This document shows positions 8,305-17,252 of a stretch of 32,103 nt of DNA, in pieces. The notes beneath the pieces are model-generated. The model ran no database searches and was not told the DNA's origin. It was given only the letters and a program-made list of their open reading frames with translations. The stretch is from Bacteroidota bacterium. Lineage in GTDB: Bacteria; Bacteroidota; Bacteroidia; Bacteroidales; WCHB1-69. Each line of letters opens with the position of its first letter. The first letter of the stretch is position 1. The position numbers and the translations under genes were made by a program. Location of the stretch: NCBI GenBank assembly GCA_023392945.1, contig JAEWNB010000027.1, positions 1 to 32,103 on the forward strand, in the 5' to 3' direction.

Positions 8305-10500
8305 ATGAAAAAGGTTGCCCTGACAGCTTATCTTCTTGTCATTGCCTCTCTTGCTGTTATCCCTTTTATTGAAAAAGTAACCGGAAATCATTCTTTATAC
8401 TCATCTTGGTGGTTTATTTTTTTATGGTTATTCCTCGCAATTGGCGGGACACTACTTTTATTCAGGAAAAAAGATAGCACCTTGCCTCTGAAATTAGCTA
8501 TTCATGGCTCTTTGCTTTTGATATTTTTTGGAGCAATGATTGCTAACTTTTGCAAAAAAGAGGGCTCTATCCATCTTCGACAAGGAGAATGGTTGAGTGA
8601 ATATCATGATATAGAAACGGATAAAATTTACTTACTCCCTTTCAAAATAAAACTTGATACCTGTAGCATTGAATATTATGCCGGAACGGATGCCCCGGCC
8701 GATTATTTCAGCAAAGTTAGTGTTGAAGGAAAGAACTCTTATGAGGTACAAATTTCAATGAATAAAATTCTTAAAATAGAGGGATATAGATTTTATCAGA
8801 GTAAATTTGATAAAGACGGGAAAGGGGTATTATTGTGGGTCAGCTATAATCCTGTTGCCATTTGGGTGACCTATTCCGGTTTTTTTCTACTGACTCTTTC
8901 TTTGCTTTTTTTGCTCTTTTATTCTAATGGACCATTTAGAAAATTGCTCCGTTATCCCTTTCTAAAAGTGGCGGGTAGCATTTTGCTTTTTTTGTTTCTC
9001 TTATTGCCCGATAGTCATGCTGCTAAAACATTTTCAAAGAAGGATGCATCCCAATTCAGTGATGTGCTCATTTTGAGTAATAATAGAATGATGCCTTTGC
9101 AAACATTTGCCCTGAATTTTACTCGAAAACTTACTGGAGAAAATAGTTATAAAGGATATTCTCCTGAACAAGTATTGCTGGGATGGATTTTCTATCCCGA
9201 GGAATGGCAATATGAACCCATGATAAAAGTGGAAGGGCAAAAACTTGAAAAGATGTTTGCCGGGAAAGAGTATGTTTGCTTTGTCGATTTCTTTGATAAA
9301 TGGGGAAATTATAAACTTTATAATAGTGGGAAGGGCAACATTATTTCGGCTGAAAAGGCTATGCGTGAAACTGACGAAAGGGTACAGCTTATTGCCATGT
9401 TACAATCTGGCTCTATCCTTAAGATTTTTCCCTATCGCCAAAAAGAGAATTTGAAATGGCGTACTCCGGTGGATTCGTTGCCGTTATCAGTCAACGAAAC
9501 AGAAAAGATCTATATCCGCAATGCTCTGTTGATGATTTATAATGCCGCTAATAAAGGGAATAAAGAAGAGGTTGCATTACTGGTAAAAAGTATCAAACAA
9601 TATCAAAAAAAGCAGGGTGGGGAATTGCTTCCTTCAGGAAAAAAGATTAAGGCGGAACTTCTTTATAACAGAATTCATTTTTTGGAAATTCTCTATAAAA
9701 TTAATCTTGCTCTTGGGGTGCTTGCTCTGTTCTTGTTTGTTTTTAAAATAAAGTCAGAAGCTGTTTATTTAAAAAAACTAAGATGGATTTTCATTTTAGT
9801 AGGAGGCATCTTATTTTTATTTCTTACCGGAGGAATTTTACTTAGGGCTTTTATCAGTGGTCATTTTCCTTTGAGCAACGGGTATGAGACCATGTTATTT
9901 GTCTCATGGTGTCTGTTATTAATAACCTTGATTTTTTCTTATAAATTATCGGTGATAGTTCCTTTTGGCTTTCTGCTATCCGGATTTACAATGCTGGTTG
10001 CTTCGATTGGAGAGTTTAATTCTCAGATTACCCCTTTAGTTCCGGTATTGGATTCGCCTTTACTCACTATTCATGTTTCTCTGTTAATGTTCTCCTATGC
10101 ATTGCTGGCGTTTTCATTTCTGATAGCGGTTTATGCAATAATAAAGTATCTTATTTATCATCGTCAAAAGAGTTATTTGGCAATGAGAGAAATAGTTCAA
10201 TTTGGATTGCAAACGCGATTGATTCTATATCCGGCTGTCATTTTATTGGCAATAGGAATTATGACAGGTTCGGTATGGGCAAATATTTCATGGGGAAATT
10301 ACTGGTCGTGGGATCCTAAAGAAGTATGGGCACTAATAACGCTTATGGTATATTCATTGGGGCTTCATTCAAGAGCTTTCGGAATTTTAAGAAAGCCGGT
10401 AGCGTTTCATCTTTTTATCATTATGGCTTTTTCAACAGTTTTAATGACCTATTTCGGAGTTAGTAGTTTGTTTGGGGGAATGCACAGTTATGGCAATTAA
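8305..10500 (+). CDS. ccsA: Fused ResB-CcsA type cytochrome c biogenesis protein (CcsBA)
   Basis: A 731-residue polytopic membrane protein. The N-terminal part carries about four to five membrane spans and a soluble stretch like ResB (HGSLLLIFFGAMIANF, RQGEW). The C-terminal part is CcsA-like, with many spans and the heme-handling WWD motif WGNYWSWD at residues 663-670. Candidate heme-ligand histidines lie in LTIHVSLLMF, GLHSRAF and the C-terminal FHLF segment. The fusion is the system II layout that carries heme across the membrane and attaches it to apocytochrome c CXXCH motifs outside. No cytochrome gene adjoins it. It begins 3 bases after the glycosyltransferase and ends 6 bases from the convergent TonB receptor. 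Confidence 0.88.
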   Translation: MKKVALTAYLLVIASLAVIPFIEKVTGNHSLYSSWWFIFLWLFLAIGGTLLLFRKKDSTLPLKLAIHGSLLLIFFGAMIANFCKKEGSIHLRQGEWLSEYHDIETDKIYLLPFKIKLDTCSIEYYAGTDAPADYFSKVSVEGKNSYEVQISMNKILKIEGYRFYQSKFDKDGKGVLLWVSYNPVAIWVTYSGFFLLTLSLLFLLFYSNGPFRKLLRYPFLKVAGSILLFLFLLLPDSHAAKTFSKKDASQFSDVLILSNNRMMPLQTFALNFTRKLTGENSYKGYSPEQVLLGWIFYPEEWQYEPMIKVEGQKLEKMFAGKEYVCFVDFFDKWGNYKLYNSGKGNIISAEKAMRETDERVQLIAMLQSGSILKIFPYRQKENLKWRTPVDSLPLSVNETEKIYIRNALLMIYNAANKGNKEEVALLVKSIKQYQKKQGGELLPSGKKIKAELLYNRIHFLEILYKINLALGVLALFLFVFKIKSEAVYLKKLRWIFILVGGILFLFLTGGILLRAFISGHFPLSNGYETMLFVSWCLLLITLIFSYKLSVIVPFGFLLSGFTMLVASIGEFNSQITPLVPVLDSPLLTIHVSLLMFSYALLAFSFLIAVYAIIKYLIYHRQKSYLAMREIVQFGLQTRLILYPAVILLAIGIMTGSVWANISWGNYWSWDPKEVWALITLMVYSLGLHSRAFGILRKPVAFHLFIIMAFSTVLMTYFGVSSLFGGMHSYGN

Positions 10501-10506
10501 TTCCCG

Positions 10507-12972
10507 CTATTTTTCACCCCCTTTATCGTTTCCACCGCCCATTCTGTCAAGTTCATCATTATCTCTAGATTTCATTTGACGGGTTTGGATGTTTTGTTTT
10601 CCAAAACGGTAGGAGAGGGTAATCCAAACTTGTCTTGATTCCCAGCGATAATCTTCGTAGGAACTATTTCCGCTCGGATATATATTTCGTTCCTGCCAGT
10701 AGCCGTTATTGAAAATGTCGTTAATGCTGACTTTTGCAGTCAGGGTATTTTTCAGGAAATTTGCCTTTATACCTGCATTTACAAAAATCCTCCCTTTTGT
10801 TTTTCCGAAAGTGCTTTCCGAAGATGGGGAGCCGTAAGCTGAGATTTCTATGGAATAGTTTTTGAGGAAGGTAAATGTCTCATTGGCATACAACCAGGCG
10901 GAATAGACTTCTTTGTTCACTTTTTGATTTTCATAATCAAAGAATTGATGGCCATAATTCATGCCTAAGTAGTAATTCATTGTCCACCATTTTCCTACCG
11001 TATAGCGGGCGGATAAACCTGCATTCCACATTTTCGACTTTCCAATATTTTCGGGCAAGCTGGTTCTTATATTGGTTACAGGATCCGTATGTTCCATATA
11101 AGTGTATTCATCAAGAGAATAGGTGTAGCCAATCCATGTGGAAATTATGTAGTTCCAGGAGTAGTTAAGATTCAAATTGTGAGCATATTGCGGTTTTAGA
11201 TATGGATTTCCTGAACTGCGGGAATAGGCGTCAGAAATGGTGACAAAAGGATTAAGGCTATAATAATCAGGTCTGGAAATACGGTAGCGATAGCTGAAAT
11301 CAAGATTGTGATTTTTTGGGAAATGATATCCTAAATTGAAAGTGGGGAAAAGGTCGAAATAGCTTTGCGAATGAGCTTCGCCTGTCGTTATTTGTAGTCC
11401 GGAGAGATAGGTGTATTCCCCCCTGAGACCAACCTGAATATCTATTTTTTTTTCTGTTGTTATGGATAGTAAGATATAGGCAGCATTGATATTTTCTTTG
11501 TATCGGAAGTCATTTACATTATTTTCCCGAAATTGGTTGTTGAGGTAGCTTTTATTGGCAATATTATTAAAAATAAGGGCAGATTTTATTCCGGCTTCAT
11601 ATTTGATATTGTCATCAATAGGATGTTCATAATCGGCTTTAAATGAAAATACTTCAGTGGTACTTGGGTCGGTTTCATTCTCCATTAGATCATATCTGTA
11701 CTCAGATTCAAAATCACCAAAATAGTATTTTAAATTGCTTTCATTAAAGGATTTTCTGATATTATTTGAATAGGTAAAATCAAGAAAAAGGTCTTTTCCG
11801 GTTGAGTCAAAAGAGTGTTTATAATTCAAGTTAATGGTGTGATTGAATGATATTCCCAGGTAGTTGGCAATTCTTGAGTAAGAGGAATCTAATTGACTAT
11901 TCTTATATATTCGGCTGAAGTTGTTTTCTTCGTAGTCGCTTTTACTGATATTCCCCCGGTAGGTGAGACTGATGACATTTTTTTTGTTTATGAAATAGTC
12001 TGCTCCGATTTTAAAGTTGTGTCCTTGCCATCTGCTGATATTTTTCCATAGTTCGTTATCCATTTCATTGGAGGTGATAAGAATGGTATCTCCTGCGATG
12101 ACAGAACTATTTTCACTTCTGCTGCTATTGCTGCTTTTCTGTGAGTAGAGTGAGTAGTTTGCCGAGATGACAATTTTTTTAATTCTTGCTGTTAGATTAA
12201 ATCCTTCATTGTGTTTCAAATTTCTGGTAATGCCGATTCCGGCATATACTGAACCGTTAATTCCCAAATTTTGATTTCTTTTGCTGACAATATTAATAAT
12301 TCCGGCTGCACCTTGCGCATCATATCTTGCGGATGGTTTTTTAATTACTTCAATTTTTTCGACTGTGGATGAAGAGATGCTTTTAAGTAAGGCAATTAAA
12401 TCATCTCCGGAAAGGTAGGTAGGTTTGTCATCTATCAGGATAGTGATGCCGGATTTTCCTTCTATCGTAATATTATCATTTTGGTCAACTACAACAGAAG
12501 GCATTTTTTTAAGCAGCTCAAGAACATTATCTCCTGTTGCCGTTGGATTGGCGTCCACATTCATTGACAGCGTGCCGTGTTTTTCTTCAAAAAGTGGTTT
12601 TACAGCTACTACTTGTGCTGCATTAAGAGATAATGGAGATATCTTAAGTGCAATTTCCGACAGGTTGATTTTTAAATTTTCTTTTGTGATGACAATAGGA
12701 TTGCTAATCCATTTTTCGTATCCTGTCAAATAAACCTTCACAAGATAATTTCCCTCGTTGATATTCATAATTTCAAAAGATCCGTCCAAATTACTCATGA
12801 CACCTTTTACAACTGCAGTATCTTTAAGTTCATTGAGCGTGATGCTTGCGTAAGATATTTTGTTATGACTGTCTGCATCCGTAACAACACCCTGAATGTA
12901 CCCTTTTTGCGAATAAACCAGAAATGGAAAAAGAATAAGAATAAGAAAGATAGCCGGTATATAATGTTTCAT
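10507..12972 (-). CDS. TonB-dependent outer-membrane receptor with carboxypeptidase-regulatory domain
   Basis: An 821-residue outer-membrane protein. After a signal peptide (MKHYIPAIFLILILFPFLVYS) comes a CarboxypepD_reg-like domain (GYIQGVVTDADSHNKISYASI). A TonB plug follows (ITILIDDKPTYLSGDDLIALLKSI, EVIKKPSARYDAQGAAGIINIVSKR), then a long beta-barrel of the OMP_b-brl_3 kind. Such receptors take up ligands with TonB energy; the ligand is unknown and no SusD partner adjoins it. The ATG at 12972 is chosen over an upstream in-frame start at 12990 because it starts directly at the signal peptide. The C-terminus is a charged glycine-rich tail after the last strands. A weak promoter-like TTTG-N20-TAATTTTC lies upstream. 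Confidence 0.9.
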   Translation of the reverse strand: MKHYIPAIFLILILFPFLVYSQKGYIQGVVTDADSHNKISYASITLNELKDTAVVKGVMSNLDGSFEIMNINEGNYLVKVYLTGYEKWISNPIVITKENLKINLSEIALKISPLSLNAAQVVAVKPLFEEKHGTLSMNVDANPTATGDNVLELLKKMPSVVVDQNDNITIEGKSGITILIDDKPTYLSGDDLIALLKSISSSTVEKIEVIKKPSARYDAQGAAGIINIVSKRNQNLGINGSVYAGIGITRNLKHNEGFNLTARIKKIVISANYSLYSQKSSNSSRSENSSVIAGDTILITSNEMDNELWKNISRWQGHNFKIGADYFINKKNVISLTYRGNISKSDYEENNFSRIYKNSQLDSSYSRIANYLGISFNHTINLNYKHSFDSTGKDLFLDFTYSNNIRKSFNESNLKYYFGDFESEYRYDLMENETDPSTTEVFSFKADYEHPIDDNIKYEAGIKSALIFNNIANKSYLNNQFRENNVNDFRYKENINAAYILLSITTEKKIDIQVGLRGEYTYLSGLQITTGEAHSQSYFDLFPTFNLGYHFPKNHNLDFSYRYRISRPDYYSLNPFVTISDAYSRSSGNPYLKPQYAHNLNLNYSWNYIISTWIGYTYSLDEYTYMEHTDPVTNIRTSLPENIGKSKMWNAGLSARYTVGKWWTMNYYLGMNYGHQFFDYENQKVNKEVYSAWLYANETFTFLKNYSIEISAYGSPSSESTFGKTKGRIFVNAGIKANFLKNTLTAKVSINDIFNNGYWQERNIYPSGNSSYEDYRWESRQVWITLSYRFGKQNIQTRQMKSRDNDELDRMGGGNDKGGEK

Positions 12973-13151
12973 AAAAAGATAAAATAACAATTTACAATTT
13001 AGAGTAAAGAAAATTATTTTGTTTTATAATATATGACAAAACAGGTAAGCTTATTTTAGCGTAATAATCTCTAAAGAAGAGACTACTATATTTTATCATA
13101 TACTTTGAAAACGTTATTATAACTAAAAGAATAATTATTTATTATAAATTC

Positions 13152-13188
13152 AAAAAAAAATCTCTCACAATTTCTTGGGAGAGATTTT
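13152..13188 (-). terminator. Strong intrinsic terminator after rpsE
   Basis: On the minus strand a 10-bp perfect stem (13157-13166 with 13179-13188, core AATCTCTC/GAGAGATT) is followed by nine T, about 50 bases after the rpsE stop. It closes the ribosomal protein block at a point where other genomes continue into rpmD. Confidence 0.9.
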
Positions 13189-13233
13189 AAATTCAGAAAT
13201 CTGAAAGTTACCTTTCTCATTCTGAACCGACAT
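13165..13233 (-). other. Possible 22-codon open frame in the rpsE trailer
   Basis: An ATG 5 bases after the rpsE stop opens a frame of 22 codons (starting MSVQNEKGNF, ending KISPKKL) that closes inside the terminator hairpin. It does not resemble rpmD (L30), the expected next gene. It may be chance, a tiny peptide, or a coding remnant. Codon content looks plausible but the length is too short to judge. Confidence 0.2.
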
Positions 13234-13238
13234 TATAT

Positions 13239-13757
13239 TTAACCATTAAAAACTTTTTCTAGACTAATTCCTCTTACTTGAGCAACTGTATAAGGGTCGC
13301 GAAGTTGAGCCAAGGCATCAATAGTAGCCTTAACCACACTATGAGGGTTAGAAGATCCTTTAGATTTGGCAAGTACATTTTTAATACCGACAGTTTCCAG
13401 AACGGCACGCATAGCACCGCCGGCGATAACTCCGGTACCGGGAGCTGCAGGTTTCATGAAAACCAAAGAACCGCTGTAGCGTCCTTCTTGTTGGTGAGGA
13501 ATAGTTCCTTTAAGAACAGGGACTTTAATAAGGTTTTTCTTAGCGTCGTCAATTCCTTTTTGAATTGCGGCTGAGACTTCCTTTGCTTTACCAAGGCCAT
13601 AGCCTACAACGCCATTTTCGTTTCCAACCACTACAATGGCTGAGAAGCTGAAAGTACGTCCACCCTTGGTGACTTTTGTTACTCTATTAACAGCAACCAA
13701 TCTATCTTTAAATTCGATATCGGTTGATTTTACATTTTTAGTATTTAAATTTGCCAT
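13239..13757 (-). CDS. rpsE: 30S ribosomal protein S5
   Basis: 172 residues. The N-terminal double-stranded RNA-binding domain (FKDRLVAVNRVTKVTKGGRTFSFSAIVVVG in shape, then GLGKAKEV) and the C-terminal GVIAGGAMRAVLETVGIKNVLAKSKGS are diagnostic. S5 lies at the mRNA entry side of the small subunit and affects decoding fidelity. It starts 10 bases after rplR. It is the last gene of the block: a terminator follows instead of rpmD-rplO-secY. Confidence 0.98.
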   Translation of the reverse strand: MANLNTKNVKSTDIEFKDRLVAVNRVTKVTKGGRTFSFSAIVVVGNENGVVGYGLGKAKEVSAAIQKGIDDAKKNLIKVPVLKGTIPHQQEGRYSGSLVFMKPAAPGTGVIAGGAMRAVLETVGIKNVLAKSKGSSNPHSVVKATIDALAQLRDPYTVAQVRGISLEKVFNG

Positions 13758-13767
13758 ATCCCTCTTT

Positions 13768-14124
13768 TTAGAAAATTAAACCTCCTTCTCTAGCAGCATC
13801 TGCTAAAGCTTTGACTCTACCATGGTATAAATAACCGTTTCGGTCGAAGACCACTGTGGTTATCTCTGCAGCTTTTGCTTTTTCAGCAATTGCTTTCCCT
13901 ACCAATGCGGATTTTTCAATCTTAGTAATTTTTTGGGAACAGATTTCAGAAACTGCAGAAGATGAAGAAGCTAATGTTGTACCGGTAGTATCATCAATTA
14001 ACTGTACATAAATGTCGCGGTTGCTTCTAAAAACTGACATTCTCGGACGTTCAGGAGTTCCGCTGACAATCTTGCGAACTCTCTGTTTGATCCTAATTCT
14101 TCTAAATTTTTTATTATTAGCCAT
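13768..14124 (-). CDS. rplR: 50S ribosomal protein L18
   Basis: 118 residues with the family pattern: a basic N-terminus (RRIRIKQRVRKIVSGTPERPRMSVFRSNRDIYVQ in shape), VGKAIAEKAKAAEI, then VVFDRNGYLYHGRVKALADAAREGGL. L18 binds 5S rRNA together with L5. It lies 18 bases after rplF and 10 bases before rpsE. Confidence 0.98.
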   Translation of the reverse strand: MANNKKFRRIRIKQRVRKIVSGTPERPRMSVFRSNRDIYVQLIDDTTGTTLASSSSAVSEICSQKITKIEKSALVGKAIAEKAKAAEITTVVFDRNGYLYHGRVKALADAAREGGLIF

Positions 14125-14142
14125 TTTCTTAAATTTTCAATA

Positions 14143-14700
14143 TTATTTTTCTGCAGATTTTCCTGATTTCTTTCTAACAATTTCGCCAACAAATCTGATA
14201 CCTTTTCCTTTATAAGGTTCAGGTTTCCTGTAGGAACGGATTTTATTGGCTACTTGTCCGAGTAATTGTTTATCAATTCCCTTAAGGATAATCAATGGAT
14301 TTTTTCCTTTTTCAGTAACAGTAGTTACTTTAATTTCGGAAGGTAATTCGAAAAGGATATTATGAGAATATCCTAAACTTAAATCCAGCAGTTGGTCTGT
14401 AGCCTGAGCTCTGTATCCAACACCAACCAATTCCTGTTTGATTTCAAAACCTTCAGAAACGCCCACAACCATATTGTGCAATAAAGCTCTATATAAGCCG
14501 TGTAATGCTTTGTGGCGTTTTTGTTCGGTAGGGCGGGTTAGGATGATATGATCATCTTCAATTTTGCAAGTGATATCGGGGTCCACTTTTTGTTTCAATT
14601 CTCCCAATGGTCCTTTAATGGTAACCACATTGGTTTTTTCATCGTATTTAAATTCTACTCCTTTAGGGAGAGCGATGGGTAATTTTCCTATTCTTGACAT
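14143..14700 (-). CDS. rplF: 50S ribosomal protein L6
   Basis: 185 residues with two tandem L6 domains (MSRIGKLPIALPKGV start; ENIL-type VGVGYRAQ; C-terminal KPEPYKGKGIRFVGEIVRKKSGKS). It binds 23S rRNA near the factor-binding site. An in-frame frame extends upstream to 14751, but the ATG at 14700 gives the conserved N-terminus and is preceded by a strong AAGGAGG Shine-Dalgarno sequence, so it is chosen. It follows rpsH by 16 bases. Confidence 0.98.
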   Translation of the reverse strand: MSRIGKLPIALPKGVEFKYDEKTNVVTIKGPLGELKQKVDPDITCKIEDDHIILTRPTEQKRHKALHGLYRALLHNMVVGVSEGFEIKQELVGVGYRAQATDQLLDLSLGYSHNILFELPSEIKVTTVTEKGKNPLIILKGIDKQLLGQVANKIRSYRKPEPYKGKGIRFVGEIVRKKSGKSAEK

Positions 14701-14707
14701 TGTTCTT

Positions 14708-14716
14708 TCCTCCTTA
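14708..14716 (-). promoter_or_regulatory. Strong Shine-Dalgarno that fixes the rplF start
   Basis: Minus-strand TAAGGAGGA lies 7 bases before the rplF ATG at 14700. Such a full SD match is uncommon in this phylum, where most genes here have weak or no SD, and it supports the internal ATG. Confidence 0.6.
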
Positions 14717-15115
14717 TTAGCTGACGTAACAAATAACTTCGCCACCAACATTCTGATCTCTTGCTTCTTTATCGGTCATTAGACCGTGAGAGGTGGAAAT
14801 GATGGCAATTCCCAAGCCGTTCAATACAGAAGGCAATTCATCTACATTTACATATTTACGCAGTCCGGGACGACTTATGCGTTGGAGTTTTATAATTGCT
14901 GACTGTTTCGTGGCAGGATGATATTTTAATGCTATCATGATTTTGCCGGGATGAACGTCATCAACAAATTTATAATTTAATATATAGCCCTTTTCAAATA
15001 AAATCTTAGTGATTTCTTTTTTTGTTTTTGAGCTGGGGATTTCTACCACTTTATGATTAGCCTTGATGGCATTTCTCATTCGTGTCAAATAATCTGATAT
15101 CGGATCGGTATTCAT
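14717..15115 (-). CDS. rpsH: 30S ribosomal protein S8
   Basis: 132 residues: N-terminal DPISDYLTRMRNAIKANHKVVEIPSSKTKKEI and C-terminal GLGIAIISTSHGLMTDKEARDQNVGGEVICYV are typical of S8, a primary 16S rRNA binder. In E. coli S8 also represses its own operon by binding the rplE region of the mRNA; whether that holds here is unknown. It starts 24 bases after rpsN. Confidence 0.98.
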   Translation of the reverse strand: MNTDPISDYLTRMRNAIKANHKVVEIPSSKTKKEITKILFEKGYILNYKFVDDVHPGKIMIALKYHPATKQSAIIKLQRISRPGLRKYVNVDELPSVLNGLGIAIISTSHGLMTDKEARDQNVGGEVICYVS

Positions 15116-15139
15116 AACTGCTCTTTTCTTTAAATAATT

Positions 15140-15439
15140 TTACCAACTTGCTTTTTTTACACCCGGGATTAATCCTGCTAAGGCCATTTCCCTGAAATTG
15201 ATACGGGAAACGCCGAATTGACGCATATATCCTTTTGGACGACCTGTTAATTTACAACGATTGTGTAATCTGATAGGATTAGAATTGGGCGGTAATTTTT
15301 GTAATGCGATCAAAGCAGCATTTTTAGCTTCATAGTCATCGCTATTGATAGTTTTCTTCAACTCCGCACGTTTTGTGGCATATTTGGCAATTAACTTTGC
15401 TCTTTTAATTTCTTTTGCTTTTAACGATTCTTTTGCCAT
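15140..15439 (-). CDS. rpsN: 30S ribosomal protein S14 (zinc-independent long form)
   Basis: 99 residues. The C-terminal NRCKLTGRPKGYMRQFGVSRINFREMA identifies S14. The length and lack of paired CxxC motifs mark the zinc-free (C-minus) form. It contacts 16S rRNA in the head of the small subunit. It follows rplE by 3 bases. Confidence 0.97.
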   Translation of the reverse strand: MAKESLKAKEIKRAKLIAKYATKRAELKKTINSDDYEAKNAALIALQKLPPNSNPIRLHNRCKLTGRPKGYMRQFGVSRINFREMALAGLIPGVKKASW

Positions 15440-15442
15440 GTT

Positions 15443-15997
15443 TTATTTTTGATTTTTAAATGGTAATCCAAATTCCTTTAATAAGGCTAAGCACTCTTTA
15501 TCATTACGGGCTGATGTTACAAATGTGATATCCATCCCATTTATTTTTGCCACTTTATCCATGTCAATTTCCGGAAAAATAATTTGTTCGGGAATTCCCA
15601 AAGTATAATTACCTTTTCCATCGAAGCCTTTATCATTGATACCTCTGAAATCTCTGATACGGGGAATTGAAACTGAGATCAAACGATCTAAAAATTCATA
15701 CATTCTTTCTCCTCTAAGAGTTACTCGAACACCAATAGGCATGCCGCGTCTTAGTTTGAAGTTGGAAATATCTTTTTTAGATTTGGTTGATACTGCTTTT
15801 TGACCTGCAATCATAGTCATTTCCTGAATACCCAAGTCAATTAACTTTTTGTCAGCAATTCCAAATTTTCCCAAACCTTGATTGAGACATATTTTTTTGA
15901 TTTTGGGGACACGCATTATGGAAGTGAATCCGAATTGTTCTTTTAATGCGGGGATTACTGTTTTTTCGTATTTTTCTTTATATCTTGTAGTGTACAT
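15443..15997 (-). CDS. rplE: 50S ribosomal protein L5
   Basis: 184 residues with typical L5 segments: VPKIKKICLNQGLG, the FKLRRGMPIGVRVTLRGERMYEFLDRL block (given here as a pattern), and GNYTLGIPEQIIFPEID. L5 binds 5S rRNA and contacts P-site tRNA. Its ATG overlaps the rplX stop by one base (TAATG), and a GGGGAGGAGG Shine-Dalgarno lies within the rplX 3' end, so translation is probably coupled. Confidence 0.98.
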   Translation of the reverse strand: MYTTRYKEKYEKTVIPALKEQFGFTSIMRVPKIKKICLNQGLGKFGIADKKLIDLGIQEMTMIAGQKAVSTKSKKDISNFKLRRGMPIGVRVTLRGERMYEFLDRLISVSIPRIRDFRGINDKGFDGKGNYTLGIPEQIIFPEIDMDKVAKINGMDITFVTSARNDKECLALLKEFGLPFKNQK

Positions 15998-16311
15998 TAT
16001 TTAACCTCCTCCCCAGTCTTTTTAGAATATCTTACCAATTTGCCATTATCGTTAAGTTTTCGACCTATTCTGGTTGCGTTGCCTTTAGCATCAACCAACA
16101 TCAGGTTAGAGATATGAATCGGAGCTTCTTTTTTAATAAGACCTCCGTTTGGGCTTTTTGCATTAGCTTTAGTAGCCTTAGTTACTAAATTAACGCCTTC
16201 AACTATGGCTCTGTATTTAGATACTTCCACCTTCAGTACTTTCCCCTGCGATCCTTTTGAATCGCCGGCTATTACTTTCACGGTATCGCCCTTTTTAATG
16301 TGAATTTTCAT
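15997..16311 (-). CDS. rplX: 50S ribosomal protein L24
   Basis: 104 residues with an N-terminal KOW motif (KKGDTVKVIAGDSKGSQGKVLKV) followed by VEGVNLVTK and a C-terminal VRYSKKTGEEVK. L24 is an early assembly initiator of the large subunit. It overlaps rplE by one base. The 91-base gap from rplN is the longest inside this operon. Confidence 0.98.
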   Translation of the reverse strand: MKIHIKKGDTVKVIAGDSKGSQGKVLKVEVSKYRAIVEGVNLVTKATKANAKSPNGGLIKKEAPIHISNLMLVDAKGNATRIGRKLNDNGKLVRYSKKTGEEVK

Positions 16312-16402
16312 CGTTGTTAATTTTTGTTTTTAATATCAATTGGTCTTTGTCAATTGTTCATTTTTTGATCCATTATCCGATTAAGGAATATGGGAATGTG
16401 TT

Positions 16403-16771
16403 TTAAAGAACTTCAGGAGCTAATGAAATAATTTTCATATATTGTTTTTCACGAAGTTCACGAGCAACGGGCCCGAAAATACGGGTTCCGCGTAATTCGT
16501 CAGCGGGAGTTAACAATACCACAGCATTGTCATCAAAGCTGATATATGAGCCATCGTTTCTGCGGACATGTTTTTTTGTTCTAACGATAACAGCTTTGGA
16601 TACTGTTCCTTTTTTAACATTGCCCGATGGGATAGCACTTTTAACGGTAACAATTATTTTGTCACCTACTCCGGCGTAACGTTTTTTAGTTCCACCGAGT
16701 ACACGGATACACAATACTTCTTTTGCGCCGCTATTATCCGCTACTAGTAATCTTGATTCCTGTTGTACCAT
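16403..16771 (-). CDS. rplN: 50S ribosomal protein L14
   Basis: 122 residues, the standard length, with RLLVADNSGAKEVLCIRVLGG at the N-terminus, the RTKKHVRRNDGSYISFDDNA loop and the C-terminal EKQYMKIISLAPEVL. L14 binds 23S rRNA at the subunit interface. It starts 2 bases after rpsQ. Confidence 0.98.
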   Translation of the reverse strand: MVQQESRLLVADNSGAKEVLCIRVLGGTKKRYAGVGDKIIVTVKSAIPSGNVKKGTVSKAVIVRTKKHVRRNDGSYISFDDNAVVLLTPADELRGTRIFGPVARELREKQYMKIISLAPEVL

Positions 16772-16773
16772 AA

Positions 16774-17034
16774 CTATTTTGCCTTTTCTATAATTTCAAC
16801 TAAACGCCAGCACTTGTTTTTACTCAAGGGTCTGGTTTCCATAACTTTTACTTTATCCCCAATGTTGCACTCATTCTTTTCGTCATGGGCAACCAATTTG
16901 GTAGTTCTTTTCAAAAACTTACCATATTTGGGGTGTTTTAATTTACGTTCCACACTAACAACAATAGATTTTTCCATTTTGTTACTGGTAACAAGACCTT
17001 CTCTGACTTTTCTATTATTTCTTTCTAATTCCAT
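16774..17034 (-). CDS. rpsQ: 30S ribosomal protein S17
   Basis: 86 residues; the OB-fold pattern REGLVTSNKMEKSIVVSVER, HPKYGKFLKRTTKLVAHDE and GDKVKVMETRPLSKNKCWRLV is diagnostic. It is a primary 16S rRNA binder. It follows rpmC by 6 bases. Confidence 0.98.
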   Translation of the reverse strand: MELERNNRKVREGLVTSNKMEKSIVVSVERKLKHPKYGKFLKRTTKLVAHDEKNECNIGDKVKVMETRPLSKNKCWRLVEIIEKAK

Positions 17035-17040
17035 TTGTCT

Positions 17041-17247
17041 CTATTTTTTAGGAGTTGCCTTCAATTCACGTTTACGGATTTCTGTATTTAATCTTGCAAC
17101 AGTTCTTCTCTGTTCTTTAATCTTATGAGGATTTTCAAGAGGAGAAACTGCGTTGTTAAGCTTCAGTTTTACCAGTTGTTGTTTTTCTTCTACCAATCTT
17201 TCAAGGATTTCTGTTGTTGAAAGTTCTTCAATGACTTTTTGTTTCAT
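17041..17247 (-). CDS. rpmC: 50S ribosomal protein L29
   Basis: 68 residues, helical, with EELSTTEILERLVEEKQQLVKLKL and the conserved NPHKIKEQRRTVARLNTEIRKRE. L29 sits at the polypeptide exit tunnel near L23. It follows rplP by 5 bases. Confidence 0.97.
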   Translation of the reverse strand: MKQKVIEELSTTEILERLVEEKQQLVKLKLNNAVSPLENPHKIKEQRRTVARLNTEIRKRELKATPKK

Positions 17248-17252
17248 AGCTG

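Noticed and set aside
14701..14751. N-terminal extension of rplF
   Set aside because: Overlaps the end of rpsH; the ATG at 14700 has a strong Shine-Dalgarno and the conserved L6 start.
16763..17128. 121-codon plus-strand frame opposite rpsQ and rpmC
   Set aside because: Antisense to two certain ribosomal protein genes; low-complexity hydrophobic product.
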